From: a virus
Length of the DNA: 20,718 nt
Virus record (IMG/VR): IMGVR_UViG_3300023284_000304
Coordinates: 1-20,718 of that record
Strand: one strand, 5' to 3'
The notes beneath the pieces are model-generated. The model was not told the origin of the DNA, did not search any database, and was given only the letters and a program-made list of their open reading frames with translations. The position numbers and the translations under genes were made by a program. Within the stretch, counting starts at the first letter, position 1, and the number at the start of each line of letters is the position of its first letter. Below are positions 8,869 through 14,552 of this stretch, one piece after another.

Positions 8869-10214
8869 CAGTTTCTTCAGAAGTAAAACGCAGTGATTTT
8901 GCTGGGAATGGAAGCACTACAGCATTTGCAACAGGTTTTAGATTTCTTCAAAACTCAGATATTAAAGTAATTCAAACAGTAGATTCTACCGGCGTGGAAA
9001 CTGTTCAAGTTGAGATTACTAATTACACTCTAACAGGTGCTGGATTTGATGCTGGCGGCACAGTAACAATGCTTATTGCTCCTCCTACAGGCACTACACT
9101 TACCATTAAGCGTGATGTTCCTCTAACCCAAGGGACTGATTATATAGAAAATGATGATTTCCCCGCTGAATCGCATGAAGAGGCACTTGATAAGCTGACG
9201 ATGATAACTCAGCAAATTCAAGAAGAAGTAGATAGGGCATTGAAATTATCTGAAGCACAGCAATCATCTGGATTAACTTTGCCTATCCCTGTTACAGACA
9301 GATTCCTTCAATGGGATGTGAATGGAGATTTGCAGAATGTTGACATTTTATTACAAGGTGCGCTGGCTGTTTCAGATTTTGCAAAAACTTATCTTGACGA
9401 TTTGACAGCGGCAGCAACCCGTACAACTTTAAGTGCCGCATCAATAGCATCTGTAGTGGCGGCATCATCTGCAACTACAAACACTATTAGTGGGCTCATA
9501 CCATCTACCGCTGCTGATGCAGACCACGACATAACAATTTCAACAGGCAGTGCAAGAGACAGCGGTGATACTAAAATACTAAAACTTACGTCTGCTATCA
9601 CTAAACAGCTCGACGCTGCTTTTACTGAGGGTAATAACGCCGGTGCATTATTCAGTGGAACGATTGCTGCCGCTACTACTTATCATTGGTTTATTATTCA
9701 AAAAGATAGTGACGGGTCTATAGATGCTGGCGCAAGCACTAGCTTGACTGCATCAGATATTCCCACAGGATTCACAGCTTTTCGTCGTGTTTTTTCATTC
9801 GATACAGATTCATCAGCTAATATTAGATCATTCACTGCTTTTGAAGCAGGGGGGGGCGAATTATATGTAGATCTTACAAACAGGGTTCAAGATCTATCTA
9901 CTACCACCCCTAGTATAGGAGGAGCTACTATTGTATTAAGCGTTCCAACAGGAATAAGAGTATTAGCAATCTTCCAATCGGCTTTGGCTGAAACAGTGAC
10001 AGATGCTTTTATTATATTTACCGGAATTCACCAATTTAATGTAACTCCTACGGTAACGAATTCTGATTTAATAACAAGCGCGGGATCTACTCGCGCCTCT
10101 GGAAATTTTGAACGGATAACTGATACAAGCGGCAGCATTAGGCACAGATCAACTAATAATGCTGTTCTTTCATTTTCTGTAAATATAATTGGTTGGGTAG
10201 ATTTCAGGAGATAA
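8865..10214 (+). CDS. Tail fibre with T7 gp17-like N-terminal attachment domain
   Basis: The 449-residue protein has the podoviral fibre N-terminus at about residues 1-135. It includes NGSTTAFATGFRFL, a beta-rich middle, TLTIKRDVPLTQ and an EEALDKLTMITQQIQEEVD helix, as in the T7 tail-fibre N-terminal domain that docks on the tail. The rest is Thr/Ser/Ala-rich, beta-prone and presumably trimeric, forming the shaft and receptor-binding tip. It is shorter than T7 gp17 (553). An eight-G run at 9849-9856 encodes three glycines and is a potential slippage site. The gene overlaps the upstream gene by 4 bases (ATGA). Confidence 0.85.
   Translation: MTVSSEVKRSDFAGNGSTTAFATGFRFLQNSDIKVIQTVDSTGVETVQVEITNYTLTGAGFDAGGTVTMLIAPPTGTTLTIKRDVPLTQGTDYIENDDFPAESHEEALDKLTMITQQIQEEVDRALKLSEAQQSSGLTLPIPVTDRFLQWDVNGDLQNVDILLQGALAVSDFAKTYLDDLTAAATRTTLSAASIASVVAASSATTNTISGLIPSTAADADHDITISTGSARDSGDTKILKLTSAITKQLDAAFTEGNNAGALFSGTIAAATTYHWFIIQKDSDGSIDAGASTSLTASDIPTGFTAFRRVFSFDTDSSANIRSFTAFEAGGGELYVDLTNRVQDLSTTTPSIGGATIVLSVPTGIRVLAIFQSALAETVTDAFIIFTGIHQFNVTPTVTNSDLITSAGSTRASGNFERITDTSGSIRHRSTNNAVLSFSVNIIGWVDFRR
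9849..9856 (+). repeat. G8 homopolymer inside the tail fibre gene
   Basis: Eight consecutive G bases fall in the codons GCA GGG GGG GGC of the fibre gene, about residues 328-331. Homopolymeric G tracts of this size can slip during replication and shift the frame. As written, the frame is intact. Confidence 0.95.
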
Positions 10215-10216
10215 AA

Positions 10217-10477
10217 ATGCCTTATGTAAAGAGAGACGATTTAGGTAACATTGTAGGAATATTAAGCCATCCAAATGATGAAGCTAATGAGCTTGTTGAG
10301 GACGCTGTTCTTTATAAAAGCCCCGCCGATATTTTTGATGATGCGCGCCGCCAGGAATATGAAAAAGAAGGTGTAACAATAGATAAAATGATTGTTGCGC
10401 TTTGGGAAAATGACCAGGTAGCAATCAATGCGTTGGAAGCCAAACGCCAAGCGGTTAAATTACGAGTTCCTAAATAA
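10217..10477 (+). CDS. Small fibre-adjacent protein, unknown function
   Basis: This is an 86-residue acidic protein starting MPYVKRDDLGNIVG. The start at 10217 is preferred over an in-frame ATG at 10193 because AGGAG (10206-10210) lies 6 bases before it and because the earlier start would overlap the fibre gene more deeply. The N-terminal pattern (YVKRD..G.IVG) is of a kind I associate with small genes behind phage tail fibres. A chaperone or fibre-associated role is possible but unproven. The C-terminal half is helical and charged. No Cys or membrane segment is present. Confidence 0.75.
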   Translation: MPYVKRDDLGNIVGILSHPNDEANELVEDAVLYKSPADIFDDARRQEYEKEGVTIDKMIVALWENDQVAINALEAKRQAVKLRVPK

Positions 10478-10492
10478 TCTTGGAGATAAATA

Positions 10493-10591
10493 ATGGCTGT
10501 TCATAAAGGAAATCCGAAGAAAAAGAAGAAAACAAAAAAACGTAAAGTTGCATCAGGTGGCAGAGCTAAGAAAAGAACTAGAACTGCATGA
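10493..10591 (+). CDS. Very basic 32-residue peptide
   Basis: The translated product begins MAVHKGNPKKKKK and ends RAKKRTRTA. It has 15 Lys/Arg in 32 residues and no acidic residue. A TGGAGATAAATA ribosome site precedes the ATG, the same GGAGATAAA leader as at 95-103 and 10208-10216, which strongly supports real expression. The TGA overlaps the next ATG (ATGATG, 10588-10593). Function is unknown. Its charge suggests nucleic-acid binding, for example as a DNA-condensing virion component or RNA binder. That is inference from composition. Confidence 0.7.
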   Translation: MAVHKGNPKKKKKTKKRKVASGGRAKKRTRTA

Positions 10592-11040
10592 TGGTTGATT
10601 CATTATTAACAATCACGATATATATTATGTGTGGGCTGTGCTTATTGCAGCCTAATCTTAATCGTGGTGTTATCTCTGGGCTGTTTGGCTTATTCATACT
10701 TATACAAGATGTGATATTTATTAACGTTGATGGTATGGCTTATTTTTTATCAGCGGGGATATGTGACTTAATAATCATAGCGATCATATCAAAAGTTACT
10801 CCCACATCCATCCTATGTTACAGATTGCAAGTGATTTGCCTAGCTTCTATTGTATTAAATTTAATCGGACTTCTTATGTGGTATTCTTATATGGAGCCAT
10901 ATTTTTATAACTGGAGCTTTGTTGTATTAAACTCGTATGCGATTTACTGCCTAACAAGGAGAGAACCAGGCTATGGAGGACGCGCTTCAGATAATAACGG
11001 CAATTTTATCGTTTTCCGTCATAATTACTTTAGCCGTTAA
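10588..11040 (+). CDS. Polytopic membrane protein in lysis region
   Basis: The 150-residue protein has four, perhaps five, hydrophobic helices (about residues 4-20, 28-47, 50-68, 77-98 and possibly 107-122), followed by a polar tail. No strong ribosome site is visible. The ATG (10588, or 10591 directly after it) overlaps the stop of the basic peptide, so translation is probably coupled. Its place before the holin candidate and endolysin suggests an accessory lysis or membrane role, such as a pinholin or antiholin, but four or more helices is unusual for a holin. No named family is recognised. Its last 68 bases overlap the next gene in another frame. Confidence 0.7.
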   Translation: MMVDSLLTITIYIMCGLCLLQPNLNRGVISGLFGLFILIQDVIFINVDGMAYFLSAGICDLIIIAIISKVTPTSILCYRLQVICLASIVLNLIGLLMWYSYMEPYFYNWSFVVLNSYAIYCLTRREPGYGGRASDNNGNFIVFRHNYFSR

Positions 11041-11164
11041 CTATCTACTGGACTATAGACAACGTTATGACTTTAAAACACGTAGTAACAGAATATGCCC
11101 CCACTGTTCTGCAAAGCCCAAAAGTTGCCCTGAGTGTCAGCGGCGGGACAATAGCAACGGGTAG
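10973..11164 (+). CDS. One-helix membrane protein with C-terminal zinc-ribbon motif
   Basis: The 63-residue product has a hydrophobic helix at about residues 7-26, a basic linker (DYRQRYDFKTR), then CPHC and CPEC pairs (ICPHCSAKPKSCPEC), a likely zinc ribbon. The topology predicts the Cys motif in the cytoplasm. AAGGAG lies about 11 bases before the ATG. The gene overlaps the upstream membrane-protein gene by 68 bases and the downstream holin candidate by 98 bases, leaving only 26 bases of its own. The paired CxxC motifs and ribosome site argue that it is real. It does not look like a spanin. Function is unknown. Confidence 0.6.
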   Translation: MEDALQIITAILSFSVIITLAVNYLLDYRQRYDFKTRSNRICPHCSAKPKSCPECQRRDNSNG

Positions 11165-11369
11165 CGCTACTTGGTTGGCATGGATACCTCAAGACATTGG
11201 TTTTTATGCTTCAATATTTGGGTGGGCATTGTCTGCGGTTCTTATTTATACAAATATTATAGGCAGTAGATCAAGGCGAAAATTAAATGATATACAATTT
11301 GATGTGGCAATGATGGAAAAAGAGAAGTTACGCGCTGAATTAGATGAAATCAGAGAAAAGAATGGGTGA
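11067..11369 (+). CDS. Putative holin (two transmembrane helices, class II-like)
   Basis: The 100-residue product has two hydrophobic helices (about residues 20-40 and 44-66) joined by a short turn, then a basic patch (GSRSRRKL) and a highly charged coiled-coil tail (EKEKLRAELDEIREKNG). This is the usual plan of small phage holins, which let the endolysin reach the cell wall. The endolysin gene follows and overlaps it. The ATG has no clear ribosome site and lies within the upstream zinc-ribbon gene, so translation is probably coupled. The holin call is from topology and context. Confidence 0.7.
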   Translation: MTLKHVVTEYAPTVLQSPKVALSVSGGTIATGSATWLAWIPQDIGFYASIFGWALSAVLIYTNIIGSRSRRKLNDIQFDVAMMEKEKLRAELDEIREKNG

Positions 11370-11712
11370 CATATCAGAGCATTTCAATAGATCAGAATTC
11401 GCCTGTAAATGTGGATGCGGATTTGACACTGTAGACGCTGCCACATTAGATATTCTTGAGGATATCCGTACCCACTTTAAATCACCAGTTAAAGTAACAT
11501 CCGGTTGTAGGTGTGAGACTTACAATAAGACGGTAGGAGGCAAGAAGTCCAGCCAGCATTTAAAAGGTCGTGCTGCTGATATCCAAGTGGAGGGACATTC
11601 TCCTATTGCTGTTGCTGAATATGCTCAATATTTAATGCCTGATTGGGGCGGTATTGGGTGTTATAATACATTCACGCATATTGATACTCGAACGGGTAAA
11701 GGGAGATGGTGA
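11362..11712 (+). CDS. Endolysin, peptidase M15 family (zinc D,D- or L,D-type peptidase)
   Basis: The 116-residue protein matches the M15_3 type. It starts ISEHFNRSEFACKCGCG and has SSQHLKGRAAD (S-x-H-x-x-G-x-A-x-D), giving His66 and Asp73 as zinc ligands, with the third ligand at His106 in HIDTRTG. Such enzymes cut peptide cross-links in peptidoglycan and occur widely as phage endolysins. No signal peptide is seen, so release depends on the holin. The start at 11362 (overlapping the holin stop at 11367-11369) follows a purine-rich AGAGAAAAG. An in-frame ATG at 11344 would add six residues and lacks a ribosome site. Confidence 0.9.
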   Translation: MGDISEHFNRSEFACKCGCGFDTVDAATLDILEDIRTHFKSPVKVTSGCRCETYNKTVGGKKSSQHLKGRAADIQVEGHSPIAVAEYAQYLMPDWGGIGCYNTFTHIDTRTGKGRW

Positions 11713-11714
11713 TT

Positions 11715-11846
11715 ATGATTAAAGTAACAACTTGTAAAGTTAGTAATAATCGTATTGGCAGCGGCAGCGGTGATAAAACTCCTTCCCCTGATTGGGACGT
11801 AAAGTGGCCTGATGGTGATGCCAAGGGTAGCACGGAAGGCTTCTAA
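11715..11846 (+). CDS. 43-residue protein of unknown function
   Basis: The product begins MIKVTTCKVSNNRIG, has a Gly/Ser run and ends in a Trp/Asp/Gly-rich stretch (DWDVKWPDGD). It is preceded by GGGAG (11701-11705) 9 bases before the ATG and fits exactly between the endolysin and lipase genes. Good spacing and a ribosome site support expression. There is no membrane segment and no lipobox. No family is recognised. Confidence 0.6.
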   Translation: MIKVTTCKVSNNRIGSGSGDKTPSPDWDVKWPDGDAKGSTEGF

Positions 11847-11849
11847 TTA

Positions 11850-12467
11850 ATGAGTCATACGGATTTAGCCAAGATATGCCAGCTCGGCTATAAGGAACAC
11901 ACCGCTCGGCTTAAGGGCGATATTGAATACCTAATCACTGAATACAGAGGTTATACGGTTATTGTCCCACGCGGCACTGAAGTTAAGAAATGGTGGAAGA
12001 GCGGCGGTTGGATGGACATCATTCGAGATATCCGCTTGGTTCCCTGGTATGACTACCGCGTAGGGTGGGCGCATTCGGGGTTTCTAAAAGCTGCACAGAA
12101 GATCGCTAATGACATTCTGGAGTATCACTTGCCGGGGCCTATGTATATTACAGGCCATAGTCTGGGTGCGGGTATTGCAATCCCCTTAAGCATGATCTTG
12201 AAAGCCAATGGCTTAGATGTTCGAGGGGTAGTGTTATTCGGCTCCCCGCGTTCGTTAAAAAAATCGGCAGCCAAACGGTTTGATGTTCCCTGCACCTCTT
12301 ATCGCAACGGCTATGATTTTGTAACAACTGTTCCTGCGAGGTTTTGGGGTTATCGGCATCCAGTCGAACTAACCCAATTAGGCATCAAAGGCAATAAAAG
12401 GACATGGGGCGATCATTGGATACCGCTTTATATTGAGGCACTGGACGAGAGGACATCTGCAGATTAA
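11850..12467 (+). CDS. Class 3 lipase-like alpha/beta hydrolase
   Basis: This 205-residue protein carries the GxSxG nucleophile elbow as GHSLGAG, with Ser104, preceded by the hydrophobic strand MYIT. Candidate triad partners are Asp156 (NGYDFVTTVP) and His189 (GDHWIPLY), spaced as in the Lipase_3 family. The substrate is probably an ester lipid. There is no signal peptide. The gene ends the lysis cassette, behind holin and endolysin, so it may act on membrane lipids at lysis. A virion or entry role is also possible. GAAGG lies about 10 bases before the ATG. Confidence 0.85.
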   Translation: MSHTDLAKICQLGYKEHTARLKGDIEYLITEYRGYTVIVPRGTEVKKWWKSGGWMDIIRDIRLVPWYDYRVGWAHSGFLKAAQKIANDILEYHLPGPMYITGHSLGAGIAIPLSMILKANGLDVRGVVLFGSPRSLKKSAAKRFDVPCTSYRNGYDFVTTVPARFWGYRHPVELTQLGIKGNKRTWGDHWIPLYIEALDERTSAD

Positions 12468-12482
12468 GACAGAGCATAGAAA

Positions 12483-12527
12483 CAGACTTGATGCCGCCAA
12501 TGGATCTACTACCAGCGGCATTGTCTG
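12483..12527 (-). terminator. Large hairpin between convergent operons, probable leftward terminator
   Basis: Outer arms CAGAC/GTCTG (12483-12487 with 12523-12527) and inner arms ATGCCGC/GCGGCAT (12491-12497 with 12515-12521) are perfectly complementary. TGG/CCA (12501-12503 with 12512-12514) can extend the stem towards the loop. Read leftward, the stem is followed by TTTCT, so it fits best as the end of the leftward operon, whose last stop is at 12559. It may also slow rightward transcripts after the lipase gene. Confidence 0.5.
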
Positions 12528-12558
12528 GCTTATCTCATCTTTCATTAAGCGTTAATAC

Positions 12559-12753
12559 TCATTCCTTCTCGTTTTGGGGCGCTTGCTTGCATTTTGCTAG
12601 TTTCTTTTTTGCCCTCTTTATAAGCGCGGCGTCAGCGTCTAAGCAATATTTCGGTAGATGCCCATACATTGCTAATGTTTCGTAAAGGCCGCACACAGCA
12701 TCAAGCGCTGCTTCGTTGGCGACTAATAAATTTCGTAGCTCAGCCTCGCTCAT
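12559..12753 (-). CDS. Small helical protein, unknown function
   Basis: The 64-residue product starts MSEAELRNLLVANEAALD and ends in a Lys-rich stretch (KRAKKKLAKCKQ). It is the last gene of the leftward cluster. Its ATG overlaps the TGA of the preceding gene (ATGA, 12750-12753), and an AACGAGGTGAAAGA ribosome site precedes it. The opposite-strand frame here is open only as a shadow. The charged helical profile suggests a soluble protein. No family is recognised. Confidence 0.7.
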   Translation of the reverse strand: MSEAELRNLLVANEAALDAVCGLYETLAMYGHLPKYCLDADAALIKRAKKKLAKCKQAPQNEKE

Positions 12754-12947
12754 TCTTTCACCTCGTTATTGTTGTAGCAGAACTTAACATCGTGAATGTC
12801 GTTAACTTCATCGCCATCAATTTCGCCTGCTTTCACCTCGAACCAGCATTCATCCGGGTCAATGTCTGTAATCGCGTGATCAATTTTCTTAGAAAGCGCT
12901 TCGGCCAAGGCTTCTCGTATTTCGTCGTCGCTTAGTCTTAATTCCAT
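12750..12947 (-). CDS. Small acidic protein, unknown function
   Basis: The 65-residue protein is strongly acidic. It begins MELRLSDDEIREALAEAL and has a beta-prone second half with Trp and two Cys (ECWFEVKAGE, VKFCYNN). A TGGAGAGAAAA ribosome site precedes the ATG. It is coupled by a 4-base overlap to the downstream gene. Acidic phage proteins of this size are often inhibitors or DNA mimics, but nothing specific shows that here. Confidence 0.7.
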   Translation of the reverse strand: MELRLSDDEIREALAEALSKKIDHAITDIDPDECWFEVKAGEIDGDEVNDIHDVKFCYNNNEVKE

Positions 12948-12981
12948 TTTTCTCTCCAGTTAAATCACATAACCAATCATT

Positions 12982-12998
12982 CGTAGCGAACTGCTACG
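12982..12998 (-). other. Hairpin overlapping the stop codon of the zinc-finger gene
   Basis: CGTAGC (12982-12987) and GCTACG (12993-12998) form a perfect 6-bp stem with loop GAACT, spanning the leftward TAG at 12994-12996. No T-run follows, so RNA processing, stability or weak attenuation within the operon is more likely than termination. Confidence 0.4.
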
Positions 12999-13392
12999 CA
13001 GCCCCATTCACTTGCGCATCCTTCGGCTTGTGATAGCACACTTTGCAAATATGCCGAAGTCCATCAGCGTTCCTCTTGTCGGCATAGAAATATTCTTTAT
13101 TGGCAGGATGGTTGCTCCAGCAACGATGGCAAAATTTCATACCCGATTCTGCATGAAGGCGGATTTGCTCTAGCTCATACTGAACCGCGTCGAGTTCTTT
13201 CCTGTAATGATGCAATTTCTCGGTGACCTTTACGCACTGGCTATCAAGTTTGTTTATCGTATATTGTGCCTTTAACCGTGTGTGTATTTGGAGCAGATTG
13301 CCTCTAGAGACAAGACCATTGAGCGTTAGCATCTCGGCCTTGATCTCCTGCTCTCTTTCGTATAAATCGACTTTGTGCTGCTGTTCAATCAT
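12994..13392 (-). CDS. Coiled-coil protein with C-terminal zinc-finger-like module
   Basis: The ATG at 13392 is chosen because GGAGAGAAGG lies just before it. A TTG at 13407 in the same frame sits inside that ribosome site. The 132-residue product is a long helical, coiled-coil-like region (about residues 1-82, including KELDAVQYELEQIRLHAE). It is followed by a four-Cys module: CHRC (Cys88, Cys91) and CKVC (Cys116, Cys119), separated by FYADKRNADGLRHI. Such treble-clef-like modules are common in phage nuclease-related and DNA-binding proteins. No catalytic HNH histidines are evident, so binding rather than cleavage is more likely. Confidence 0.75.
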   Translation of the reverse strand: MIEQQHKVDLYEREQEIKAEMLTLNGLVSRGNLLQIHTRLKAQYTINKLDSQCVKVTEKLHHYRKELDAVQYELEQIRLHAESGMKFCHRCWSNHPANKEYFYADKRNADGLRHICKVCYHKPKDAQVNGAA

Positions 13393-13409
13393 TGCCCTTC
13401 TCTCCAATA

Positions 13410-13658
13410 TTACACGCTATCAATCTTCAACCCATTGCTTTTTAAATAATTTACGACTGCCCTAGAAATAAGCTCTCTTGAGCACTGGTGCTGAGTGACC
13501 GGCGCAACAGCATCCCTAACAGCGTTCACTAGCTCAGATATTTCATGGTCTTTTAAGCCTCTAGCCGGTGAACGGGACGATTGCTCTGCAAGCCTTTTTG
13601 CTATAGTCATAGCTTTTAGAGTCCGCTCTCGTGCTGATTCAAATGCTGTTTTAGTCAT
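13410..13658 (-). CDS. Small helical protein, unknown function
   Basis: The 82-residue product starts MTKTAFESARERTLKAM and appears all-helical (EISELVNAVRDAV, SRELISRAVVNYL). A perfect GGAGGT ribosome site lies 8 bases before the ATG, inside an ATAACGCTGGAGGTAAC leader that is nearly identical to the leader of the next upstream gene. One Cys is present and there is no membrane helix. It sits between the zinc-finger gene and a membrane-protein gene in the leftward operon. Function is not recognised. Confidence 0.75.
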   Translation of the reverse strand: MTKTAFESARERTLKAMTIAKRLAEQSSRSPARGLKDHEISELVNAVRDAVAPVTQHQCSRELISRAVVNYLKSNGLKIDSV

Positions 13659-13676
13659 CGCCCGTTACCTCCAGCG

Positions 13677-13871
13677 TTATGCCATTATTTGGTTAAGTGC
13701 CCAAAACAAACAGAACCCCATAACCCAAAGAATCAGAGCTATAATATGGAACGCAAAACCCACCAAGAAACTTTTGATATAAGATTGATGAGGTGTAACC
13801 GCTCCTCCCAAAAAGGGAACAATAGCGCCCATGTACAATATTGCTAGTACCGACCAAGCTAATATATCCAT
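13677..13871 (-). CDS. Small membrane protein, two transmembrane helices
   Basis: The frame is open further upstream, but the ATG at 13871 follows a perfect GGAGGT (13878-13883 on the plus strand), so it is the preferred start. The 64-residue product MDILAWSVLAILYMG... has two hydrophobic helices (about residues 3-25 and 38-60) around a short polar segment (TPHQSYIK). It could be a leftward-expressed membrane modifier such as a superinfection-exclusion or host-takeover protein, or an antiholin. None of these is shown by sequence. Confidence 0.7.
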   Translation of the reverse strand: MDILAWSVLAILYMGAIVPFLGGAVTPHQSYIKSFLVGFAFHIIALILWVMGFCLFWALNQIMA

Positions 13872-13887
13872 CGTGTTACCTCCAACG

Positions 13888-14049
13888 TTATTCGTCAGTA
13901 TCTTTAAGATCACCATCAGCATCACAATGTTCAGGAGGCCAACCATGTTTTCTAATATTCATATGGCGCAGAAGCCTGTTGATGATAAATTTAACGGCTG
14001 TCGCAATGATCAATACCAAAAGAAATGTAAGGAATGGGTGGTTGCCCAT
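13888..14049 (-). CDS. 53-residue membrane-anchored protein with HGWPPEHCDADGD tail
   Basis: The product has an N-terminal hydrophobic helix (about residues 5-22, FLTFLLVLIIATAVKFI), a basic stretch (NRLLRHMNIRK) and a conserved-looking tail HGWPPEHCDADGDLKD. I have seen similar GWPP.HCDADGD tails in small phage and prophage proteins of unknown function, which supports that the gene is real. No strong ribosome site lies just before the ATG at 14049. AAGGAG is about 25 bases upstream, inside the preceding gene's end, so translation may be coupled. A role at the membrane is inferred. Confidence 0.65.
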   Translation of the reverse strand: MGNHPFLTFLLVLIIATAVKFIINRLLRHMNIRKHGWPPEHCDADGDLKDTDE

Positions 14050-14069
14050 AAAGTCATAGATTGTCTATT

Positions 14070-14213
14070 TTATTGCTCCTTCTTATTTATCTTGTCCTGA
14101 ATAAGATTTCTAACTAGCACAGCAAATGTGTTACCTGTTCTCTTCTTTTCTTCTTCAAGCCATTTCCGCTGATGAGCCGTAATAGTGATAGGTGCTAATG
14201 GTTTTACTGTCAT
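14070..14213 (-). CDS. Small ribbon-helix-helix (Arc/CopG-like) candidate repressor
   Basis: The 47-residue product has a short beta-like segment LAPITITAHQ (residues 6-15), a first helix RKWLEEEKKRTG, then NTFAVLVRNLIQDKI. This is the strand-helix-turn-helix pattern of Arc/CopG/MetJ-type DNA-binding dimers. AACGAGGCAGAT precedes the ATG. It is the first gene of the leftward operon and faces the divergent control region, as expected for an autoregulator or a switch between leftward and rightward early transcription. The call is by pattern. At this length chance resemblance is possible. Confidence 0.65.
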   Translation of the reverse strand: MTVKPLAPITITAHQRKWLEEEKKRTGNTFAVLVRNLIQDKINKKEQ

Positions 14214-14244
14214 ATCTGCCTCGTTATTAATTAGTGATAACTGA

Positions 14245-14273
14245 ATCGTAACGCATTGTTAATATAAATTCAA
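14245..14273 (-). promoter_or_regulatory. Candidate leftward sigma70-type promoter
   Basis: Read leftward, TTGAAT (plus strand 14268-14273) and TACGAT (14245-14250) are 17 bases apart. Transcription would begin near 14238, about 25 bases before the ATG at 14213. Both boxes match 4 of 6 consensus bases. The inverted repeat at 14249-14261 overlaps the -10 box and spacer, and the one at 14223-14241 covers the start, a layout suited to repression. Confidence 0.4.
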
Positions 14274-14285
14274 TAGCTAAATATA

Positions 14286-14314
14286 TTGATTTCATAAGAT
14301 TTATATATTAAGAT
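14286..14314 (+). promoter_or_regulatory. Candidate rightward sigma70-type promoter
   Basis: TTGATT (14286-14291) and TAAGAT (14309-14314) are 17 bases apart, each with 4 of 6 consensus matches, in very AT-rich DNA. A start near 14321 would give a short leader containing AGGA (14334-14337) before the ATG at 14346. This also argues against the earlier ATG at 14313, which would not be transcribed. Confidence 0.35.
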
Positions 14315-14345
14315 GTCTGTACGAACTGAGAACAGGAATATAAAA

Positions 14346-14540
14346 ATGGACAAATGCAGAATAGACGCAGACCTTAATCAGCACCAAGAAGGACAAGAAT
14401 GGCGCGAGTGTAAAATCTGTAAACTACCTGGTCGTGATAGCTTCTTTAATCTTGTAGAAATATGCACTACATGCGAATCGCTGGGAACAATGAAAGACGG
14501 CGTATTTATAGATGAATTTGATGAACCTCACAGCATTTAA
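14346..14540 (+). CDS. Small zinc-ribbon-like protein, unknown function
   Basis: The ATG at 14346 is preferred to one at 14313 because AGGA lies 8 bases before it. The 64-residue product carries two CxxC pairs (CKIC, Cys22/25 and CTTC, Cys40/43) around GRDSFFNLVEI, a zinc-ribbon or treble-clef pattern, and ends in an acidic tail (FIDEFDEPHSI). As the first rightward gene after the control region it is probably expressed early. It could be a transcription- or host-interacting factor, which is inference only. Confidence 0.7.
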   Translation: MDKCRIDADLNQHQEGQEWRECKICKLPGRDSFFNLVEICTTCESLGTMKDGVFIDEFDEPHSI

Positions 14541-14552
14541 GGAGTAAATAAA

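Larger units (their letters stand above)
14214..14345. promoter_or_regulatory. Divergent control region between leftward and rightward operons
   Basis: This strongly AT-rich gap separates two outward-facing operons. Inverted repeats include GTTAT-N9-ATAAC (14223-14241) and TAAC-GCATT-GTTA (14249-14261). Candidate promoters face each way and are listed separately. The ribbon-helix-helix gene next to it is a plausible binding partner. The minus-strand arm of the first repeat also belongs to the ATAACG leader found before other genes, so it may have an RNA role instead. Confidence 0.6.

Noticed and set aside
8865-10214. Diversity-generating retroelement or invertible fibre tip
   Set aside because: No reverse transcriptase gene, template/variable repeat pair, inverted recombination sites or invertase was seen near the fibre gene.
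10973-11164. Zinc-ribbon membrane protein considered as an inner-membrane spanin
   Set aside because: It has an N-terminal helix, but its tail is a short Cys-rich ribbon, not a long periplasmic coiled coil, and no lipoprotein partner with a lipobox was found.
12488-12685. Rightward open frame after the lipase gene, hydrophobic product
   Set aside because: It would start at TTG within the large hairpin region with no ribosome site, and it opposes a leftward gene with coupling overlap and a ribosome site.
13223-14100. Several rightward open frames across the leftward cluster
   Set aside because: All lack ribosome sites, while the leftward frames have GGAGG-type sites, tight spacing and recognisable motifs.
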